DNA of 64,000 bases from Prosopocoilus inquinatus (lineage: Eukaryota; Arthropoda; Insecta; Coleoptera; Lucanidae), in contig CM069874.1 in NCBI GenBank assembly GCA_036172665.1, positions 26,247,946 through 26,311,945 on the forward strand, in the 5' to 3' direction. Positions 57,401 through 64,000 of the stretch are shown in pieces. The translations under genes and the position numbers were made by a program. A model generated the notes under the pieces. The model was not told where the DNA came from and did no database searches. It worked only from the letters and a program-made list of their open reading frames with translations. Every line of letters starts with the position of its first letter. The first letter of the stretch is position 1.

Positions 57401-57839
57401 ACTCCGTTTCTGAAGTTTTAGTTCAAATTGCGACGCCGAAAAGGTAGATAGACAAAATACGTAACGTTTTTCATAAGATATTTTAGTCCTCATACGTCCA
57501 AAATAGAGGTACAAGCGTTTGAATTGCTGCGAAGCAAGTTAAGGTAAAGCACGTTTTGTTCCAGTATTGCTTGCCCTTTTCAGTGTGAAACCAAAGAACG
57601 ACTTATATAGAAACCAAATGAAAAGAATGGGAGAAAACACGTGGCTCACAGGCCATAGTTTGTCCATGCCTGGTCTGCACTGATCGCTACTATATTTCGC
57701 GTTTTAGAAAAAAATAACCTAGATTTGGATAACCGTGTTATCTAAGAGGGAATAGTTTTCGAAACTGCCCTACTCTAAAACAGTCTGAGGAGCGTAGACG
57801 GTTACATGGACGTGATGGTAAGAAAAGGCATAAGTACGT

Positions 57840-58045
57840 TTTCCGCGAAGAAGTCGAGTTAGTTCCTGTTGCGATTTCCCTAAATGATAACGCATTTATT
57901 TCCTAGTCGCTAGTTTACAGAAGTCCTTAAAGTGATACTCTATAAAATGAGAAAACTGGTAACTAACGACGAGGAAATAAATGTGTTATCATTTAGAGAA
58001 ATCGCAACAGGAACTAAGTCGATTTCTTCACGAAGTGCTAGTGAA
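57840..58045. repeat. Inverted repeat with ~80-bp arms
   Basis: GAAGAAGTCGAGTTAGTTCC and TGTTGCGATTTCCCTAAATG on the left return inverted at 57955-58040 with few differences. About 40 bp separate the arms. No ORF or end signature. Confidence 0.75.
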
Positions 58046-58113
58046 AATTGAACTTTAATCCAACCGAAATAATATTCACAAATGAAAGGAAAGTATATTG
58101 TTAGCGCAATAAA

Positions 58114-58241
58114 TTCATTAAGGAAAGGAACCACTAACAGGAGGACAGAAAAATTCTGTCACATCGAAGAGTCCCGGGTTCGATTCCCGGATGTGACAGA
58201 ATTTTTCTATTCTCTTGTTAGTGGTTCCTTTCCTTAATGAA
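58114..58241. repeat. Palindrome made of SINE tails around a Pol III B box
   Basis: The 52-bp arms (58114-58165 and 58190-58241) are near-perfect inverses. The plus strand between them reads CCCGGGTTCGATTCCCGG, a good B box, then the tail GATGTGACAGAATTTTTCT shared with the SINE at 43750-43864. It is a truncated SINE joined to an inverted copy of its own tail. Confidence 0.8.
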
Positions 58242-58573
58242 CGAAATAATATTTTTAACTCAAATTTTTGAATTAGAAGAAAACGAATTAGGAAATGTTT
58301 TAGGTAAGTTCTGAATCAAAACTTGTTGGTTAGAAAGCTTAAAATAATCAACAACGACGTGCATTAAATGTGGCACGCTTAAAAATTACATGGTAATTTC
58401 AACTATAATTTGTTTCATTGTATTGTTTATGCTTACTTTTTAGTCAGAAAACTTGACGCCTATAGTTATAAAAACCGTTTTAGAAATTCCATTGCGCTTG
58501 TGACAAATAAGACAAATTAGTTGTGGGTGTTTTAGATGCATAAAATAAAAATTTAGTTATTTCTACCTTTTTA

Positions 58574-59869
58574 CGTAGGCTGCTGGAAAAGTTTCTGGAA
58601 ATGGTATGAAAAGACGCATATGAAATTTGGTAAACGGTATCATTGTTTTTCGAAGTATTCGCCTTTGATGTCAGTACACTTTTGCGTACACTCGAACCAA
58701 TTTCTAAAACACTGTAAAGATTTTTTCTAAAGATGGTACCTCAGAAACCAGTGTTCGGAATGTTTCAACCACTGCTTAAGCCGACGAAAATCGCTCACCA
58801 AACATGTTATTTTTGATATTTGGGAACAAAAAGAAAACATTAGGTGATAAATCAGGTAAATATGGACAATGAGTCATTAATTCAACATTTTTGTTGGACA
58901 AAAAATCAACTGTTTAACGGGCTGAGTGAGAGCTGGTGTTGTCATGATGGAGAATAATTCGTCGATTTCGATTGTTTCTACTTATTTGATCGATGACTTC
59001 CGGCAAACAAATTGTAGTATACCAATCAGCATTCACGGTTTTTCGATCCTCTAAAGCCATGGTTGCTACATGTCCAGTTAAACCAAAGAAACAAGCAATC
59101 ATTTGCTTCGCAGCACTGCGCGAACGGACAACTTTTGTTGGTTTTAGTTCATTTTGAAACACCCAAACGGTAGATTGTTGTATACTTTATGGCTCGTACG
59201 AATAGATCCACGTTTCGTCACCAGTAACGATGTTATAAACTAAATTTGAAAGACCTCCCTTGAATTTCTTGAGCATTTCTTCGCACCATTTGACTCGACC
59301 CTGCTTTTGCGCTTCTGTTAAATTGTGTGGGATCCAACGACTGCAAAGCTTTCGTACGTTCAAATGATCATGCAAAATCTAGTGTATTGCTTTCATGTCA
59401 ATGCGTAAGGATGCTTGAATCTCACGGTATGTCACATGTCGATCTCGCTCAAGCATTTCACGCATAGCATCTACCTTAGTGGCAACAACAGATGTTGATG
59501 GACGACCTTCACGAAATTCGTCACTGAGAGAGGTACGTCCACGCTGGAATTCGGCAAGGCAATTATAAACACTGCTCTTTGTTGGTGCTTCATCTCCAAA
59601 AACCAAATTAAGCCGATCGAGGCATTGTTTCGGCGTTAGATCACATTTGAAATCGTAAAAAATCATGGCACGAAAATTTTCACGCGAGATTTCCATGGTT
59701 ACACAAAATTACTTTTTCTCAAATGCTGTACAAACAAAACTAGTTCACTTGGATAGAAACTGTCAATAGAATTATAGCCGAAAAACGTCAAATTTTTCAA
59801 ATATGACAGTTTATAAACGCTAACAATTCTAGACCTACTAGATTCCACAAAATTTCCCAGCAGCCCACG
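58574..59869 (-). mobile_element. mariner transposon (1296 bp), inactive
   Basis: Inverted ends CGTAGGCTGCTGG and CGTGGGCTGCTGG are flanked by TA (58572-58573, 59870-59871). The length is standard for mariner. The transposase is on the minus strand. Confidence 0.9.
58600..59696 (-). pseudogene. mariner DD34D-type transposase, inactivated
   Basis: From ATG at 59696 one minus-strand frame gives the mariner order: ENFRAMIFYDFK and the helix-turn-helix region, RWIPHNLTEAQKQGRVKWCE, first catalytic VTGDETWIYSYEP, MIACFFGLTGHVATM, and second catalytic ILHHDNTSSH. TAG at 59376-59378 and TAA near 59163 and 58914 interrupt the otherwise continuous frame. The third catalytic position reads YLPDLSPNVFF, where mariners have Asp in place of this Val, so catalysis would be lost even without the stops. 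Parts of the C-terminus remain downstream to about 58600. A reader should treat it as a fossil whose relatives were active in this lineage. Confidence 0.88.
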
Positions 59870-59871
59870 TA

Positions 59872-60962
59872 TAAGCTGTCACTACTTTTTTCATTGGTCA
59901 GAAATATTAAAATTAGTTTTTGCAACTTTTATTGTATTGCTGAAAACAAAAATTATCACGAATATTTCACTTTTTCCACAACTAACACACCATCAGCTGG
60001 GACTATTTTCACTAAAAAATTAGTTGTGACATCAAACATTGGGATTTTTAAGCGTGTGATTTAGAAAAATTCATCTTTTTTTTTACGTGTTTTATTGTAT
60101 TCTAGATTCAATTTCATATCTTTTAATTGTCAAAATTATATTTAGTGCGTGTATTGTTGATAATGGCCCATATTCTCACCTCGTCTTTAATTTAGCAATG
60201 TCGCACACAGTCGAAATTTCTTAAAATCCTGGCCAAAACTCCAAAAATTAAAAGTCATTTAAATCAGTTCCCGCTATTTTTTCCTAAATGTCGACATCCC
60301 ATTCTAAGCAATGGCATGATTGCTTTTGATCACATGAACTTTATGAACCAGTTACAACGAAACAAAGTGTATGTTTAAATAAGCCCAAGCGTTTATTCCT
60401 ATTTACTAAATATTTTTGCTTTTACGAAAAACGTAAATTTATTTTGTCGTCTAATTCCTTGCTATTTTCGAAATTAATTCAAAAAGTGAAGATATGTAGT
60501 TACTTATACTTGTTACAAATAATTTTGTTTCTTTTTAAAAAGGTCGTTTTGGAAGATCATCTAATACTTAAGTTACAAATTATGTGTTTTTAAAACAAGT
60601 TATGTTTTGTCCTTCATCAAATCTCGACAGTCATTTGTTTTCCAAGTAATGACGTCATCGACTTTCTTTTAAATAACAGCCTCATTTTTTTTTTCTTTTA
60701 GTCCGATAGTTCATTGAATTTTTTATCCAATTACATGAAAAATACAGCATGTCTCTAACTTATAGTCCATCCTTTACGACACATACCACATACATTCCAA
60801 CTCTAAAATTCCAAATAAACTTTTACTTTAGGTTACTTTTCAAGTTACAAGCGTATGAAGTTACGTGTGCAGATTCTCTATTTCTAATATATATTTTTGT
60901 CTAAACATCATTTAAATATTTTTTTAGCACCAATTTTGGAAAAATAATGGATATTTTCTAGC
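59872..60962. other. Gene-free AT-rich stretch
   Basis: Nothing supportable. Confidence 0.5.
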
Positions 60963-60966
60963 TTAA

Positions 60967-61535
60967 AGCAGGGTTCACACTGATGCAATTTCTTGCTTGC
61001 AGTTTTTTTCGTGCAACTCTTAAGAATCGCATGCAATTTTTGTAAATAACCACAGCATTCACGCTATTGGCAATTTCAACGTGACGGTAAAATCTCTTTA
61101 GTAACTTATGGTTACTACCAACTCTTATGCTTAAAATAGTAACGATGGAAGAATACAATTGACAATACATTGGATAATTATTATACAAATCGATTAAATC
61201 TAGTGTCACATCTTTGTTCCAGCAAAATTTTCCCTTGAAATTTATTTTTATTTTAAACCTTTTTTAAATTAACACTGAAAAACCTAAACTCATAAATAAC
61301 AAATTCTACAGCATTTACCAGAGGGACAAAACAATTATTTTTAAAAGTTGGTACGAGTAAATTTTACTAGAATTGCACGTTCAAATTGCACTGAATTAGA
61401 TCATGTTCTAAGCACATGCAATTCATCGCATGTGTGAAATTGCGTACACTATTGTACAGTGTGAACACAAAGTTGCGTGCAATTCGTCGCTAGGCAAGGC
61501 ATCGCTGCGAGGAATTGCATTAGTGTGAACTGTGC
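60967..61535. mobile_element. TTAA-flanked MITE (569 bp)
   Basis: TTAA lies on both sides (60963-60966, 61536-61539). Ends share GTTCACACT.ATGCAATT inverted. The right part is rich in TGCAATTC and GCATG words. TTAA suggests piggyBac-type mobilisation, though the terminus does not start with a C-run. Confidence 0.7.
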
Positions 61536-61539
61536 TTAA

Positions 61540-62737
61540 GGGATATCTGGTAACTATGGCAGTTTTTGTAATACTTTGCAGAAAACGATTGATACTGTAA
61601 AGGCATCAATAATGCCAGTTTACATCATTTCTGAGACATCCTGTACATGACGTTTCATGGAAAAAAAATTCATAACATAGCATGTCGATATTATACCTAT
61701 TAATAGTTCGCTATACAGATGCGGCGTATAATCGTTTTCAATATTTTCACGCTAAAATTCCTAAACATCTGTTTGGTTTCGTTTAGGCACATTTTTTTCT
61801 CATTTTTAAGCTGCACTGATATAAAAAAATTCTTGTGTGACTCTGTAACACTTTTATGCAAATATATATAGAACAATATCTCCATCTGGAACGTAACAAA
61901 AAAAAATATGTTTTCATTAAATAATTAAAATTATATTTCTACTCCAACGGTACGCCACTGTACAAATAAATGAACCGCTCTAAAATATGGTAAATTTGTA
62001 CTCAAAGTAGACGTGTATGGACGTTTTTACAGAAAGAAAATATTTTAGAAAGTATTAAGGTACTACGGACTATTTATCCACCCTGTGTAATAAATAAGTA
62101 CGATTGTTAAAAATTAATTATCTGAAATCTTAATAATAAGGTTTCTTTTTATGCCCTGATGTGTGCGCCGTGATTTAATTCTCTCTCACTCCCTTACTCA
62201 TGAAATTTGCTTAAAGCTATACCGTTTATGATATTTTAATCCGGCTTTAGTTAGAGACGACCCTAATCATGAGATGAGAATATGACCCAATGTATCAAAG
62301 TTGTTTGGCAAAACTGTTCTCTTATTCGATAATTTTTTAATATAGTTTTTATTAGAGTTTGCTTTTTTATTTTACTCTGTTTTGTTAAACGCTTGAGTAA
62401 GAAAATCTTATTTCAATCGTAAAAGATTCTATCAAAGAAGAGAAGAAAATTTAGATCATCCTTAAAATATGAGAGACACCACTATGGCAGTTGTGTAGAA
62501 ATTATCTGGGAAGAGCATTTTCGGCTATACCTCAAACCAAGCTAAGCTACAAATAAGATCGCTTGCAGGAGGTTGTACGTCTCAAAAGAATAGAGGGTTG
62601 TAAGTTTGTTATGTGGCTTTGTTGCAGCCAGAGTAAAGTTTTTTTTTTCTTTTCTTAGTTAGGGCGGGAATTTATTCAACCCCCATTAACCCGCATCTTT
62701 ACAATAATATTTTATCTATTTAGTTATTAATAATTGA
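61540..62737. other. Gene-free AT-rich stretch
   Basis: Lone transposon-like ends (ACATCCTGTA near 61627, CCACCCTGTGTA near 62079). No gene supported. Confidence 0.45.
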
Positions 62738-62768
62738 AATTAACCTCCGCCCACAATAATTTTTATAT

Positions 62769-62814
62769 CCGTAGATACGTATTTCGGCAGCTAAGCTGCC
62801 ATCTTCCGTACGCT
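62769..62814 (-). ncRNA. Hammerhead ribozyme, family A, minus strand, core mutated
   Basis: Same layout as the other family A copies, but the core reads CGGAAGA (62808-62802) instead of CTGAAGA. The changed U is an invariant position, so cleavage is not expected. Confidence 0.65.
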
Positions 62815-62922
62815 CCCAACTTAAAAGCACTAAAAAATGTCTAAAAACAACCTAATCACATTGACAAAATCATAAAAATGTTAAACATGTTTTAGACATT
62901 TTTTTAGTGCTTTTAAGTTGGG

Positions 62923-62969
62923 AGCGTACTGAAGATGGCAGCTTAGCTGCCGAAATACGTATCTACGGA
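62923..62969 (+). ncRNA. Type I hammerhead ribozyme, family A, intact copy
   Basis: CTGAAGA (62929-62935), stem II GGCAGC/GCTGCC with a TTA loop, GAAA (62952-62955), stem III of three pairs with a CG loop, triplet ATC with cleavage after 62963, and TACG pairing with CGTA as stem I. The best family A copy together with 26809-26855. Confidence 0.82.
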
Positions 62970-63029
62970 TATAAAAATTATTGTGGGCGGAGGTTAATTT
63001 CAATTATCTCTTAAACCACAGTTATTATT

Positions 63030-63797
63030 TTTAAAATATTCAAGGATAAATTGAATACTTTCCGGAATTAGCATTAGATTGCTACTTCTTGTACGTTTAT
63101 TAAGATATAATTGCATATTGCGCCTGGATTTTGTATAATGCATTCTGAAAATGTTCTGTTTTCTGTTAAATCGTGTGAATCTTTTGTCACATCGAACAAC
63201 AGGCCCTGCGGAATTCTAGAAACTGCGTGGTATGTAAAGGACTTCAATATTTTATAAATAAAGTTCAGTTGTGTAAATAACTCCGTAGAAGTATTATAAC
63301 TATAGTTAGGCGAAAATTCTTTATCGACTCCTACCACTTCTGTTCAGAGGCGCGGTGTCATGAACGGTGTGATCGCTTCGTTCACTGTATATTGCTTTAA
63401 ATTTTATGCGCCATACTGGAGTCTGATGAGTCAGTTAAGTGGGCGGTAAATCAAGCGCGTTTCAACTTCCGCCGAACTGTAGTTATAATATCACTGATGG
63501 GTCATTCCATGTCAAGTGTACCAGGGTTTCCACTGGATCAAATCAAAATTGCATGAAATTTTATAAGTATATTCTGTGGGGTCTTAAGCCACAACACCAA
63601 ATTTTAGTTGTCTGACGCAGTTGATTTTTTTCAGCTTATTAAGGAAACGTGTCCACCTATTTTTTGCGCGTTCATGTGAAATTGTTGAATAATTATTGTG
63701 AGAGAAACAGCAAATCTATCAGCTTGAAATTAGTACCGTTCATGTTGTCACGATTAGACGTTCTATAAAATGGCACGATTAGATTTTCTAAAGGGTT
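63030..63797. other. Gene-free stretch
   Basis: A GGGTCATTCCATGTCAAGTG phrase near 63498 resembles a dispersed insect repeat. No gene supported. Confidence 0.4.
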
Positions 63798-63987
63798 TTC
63801 CAATAAGTGCGTCGGAACTTTAATTCCAAAAACAAGATTGTTTTGGAATGTAAATGGCAAATCTTGATAACAAATGAGTTCAATACATTGTGTTCCAATA
63901 AGTGCGTCGGAACTTTAATTCCAAAAACAAGATTGTTTTGGAATGTAAATGGCAAATCTTGATAACAAATGAGTTCAATACATTGTG
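63798..63987. repeat. Perfect 95-bp tandem repeat, two copies
   Basis: The unit begins TTCCAATAAGTGCGTCGGAA and ends CAATACATTGTG. Copies 63798-63892 and 63893-63987 are identical. Within the unit AATTCCAAAA and TTTTGGAAT can pair. The array ends 13 bases before the window edge. Confidence 0.92.
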
Positions 63988-64000
63988 TCAAGATAATATG

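Larger units (their letters stand above)
62738..63022. repeat. Two family A hammerhead repeats, head-to-head
   Basis: A minus copy (62738-62880) and a plus copy (about 62886-63022) face each other by their 5' ends. Both include the ribozyme region and GTGGGCGGAGGTTAATTTCA. The plus copy lacks ~35 bp at its 5' end that the minus copy has. Confidence 0.85.

Noticed and set aside
63424..63450. CTGATGA as another hammerhead core
   Set aside because: No stem II hairpin plus GAAA follows at the needed distance.
63798..63987. CRISPR array
   Set aside because: The two 95-bp units are contiguous with no unique spacers, and the setting is eukaryotic.

Overview
The window looks like AT-rich, intergenic or intronic DNA from an arthropod, most likely an insect. 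The evidence is the mix of elements: mariner and Tc1, hAT with an intron, a Ty3/gypsy element with SAP-type Gag, Jockey/CR1-type LINEs, tRNA-derived SINE sequence, and hammerhead-ribozyme repeats like those of Penelope-like elements. The order cannot be fixed from the sequence. No prokaryotic gene organisation, rRNA or true tRNA gene is visible. The only candidate for host coding sequence is a short minus-strand terminal exon at 38183-38374. Almost everything else recognisable is a mobile element or its debris.

Layout. 2.0-5.9 kb is a nest: a plus-strand LINE fragment cut by a TA-flanked MITE, then a Tc1/mariner-superfamily element (2939-4473) with an open 353-aa DD41D transposase, then a minus-strand LINE. 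6.4-9.2 kb holds a large foldback structure, a 984-bp TA-flanked MITE and a hammerhead repeat. 9.2-11.0 kb holds a LINE fragment and a second hammerhead family. 14.8-21.2 kb is a complete Ty3/gypsy element with 334-bp LTRs (3 differences) and the TSD ATAA. 26.3-29.3 kb has a piggyBac-like MITE, a hammerhead repeat and a LINE with nearly whole reverse transcriptase. 31.5-38.4 kb has a hammerhead on the minus strand, a fused double MITE, an inverted hammerhead repeat, a deleted transposase and the possible host exon. 43.7-46.6 kb has a SINE and an intact-looking hAT element with a spliced transposase. 47.6-52.2 kb has three MITEs (two of hAT type) and a Tc1 ruin. 58.1-63.0 kb has a SINE palindrome, a dead mariner, a TTAA-flanked MITE and two head-to-head hammerhead repeats. 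A perfect 95-bp tandem repeat sits at the right edge.

Two systems stand out. First, the gypsy element carries, in the integrase frame, a TARG1/OARD1-like macrodomain (ADP-ribose hydrolase fold, key Lys and Asp codons kept) followed by a CCCH zinc finger that runs into the 3' LTR. Its Gag starts with a SAP-like DNA-binding motif and 11-residue coiled-coil repeats. This suggests an element that adapted to chromatin and to host ADP-ribosylation. Second, at least three different type I hammerhead motifs lie in dispersed repeats, and the repeats occur three times as 5'-to-5' inverted pairs, with no reverse transcriptase of their own in the window.

Several GC-balanced, repeat-free islands (about 1.06-1.74, 22.4-22.7, 29.8-30.2, 35.5-35.8, 40.9-41.2, 49.3-49.6 and 55.1-55.5 kb) could be conserved regulatory sequence. 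This is inference only.
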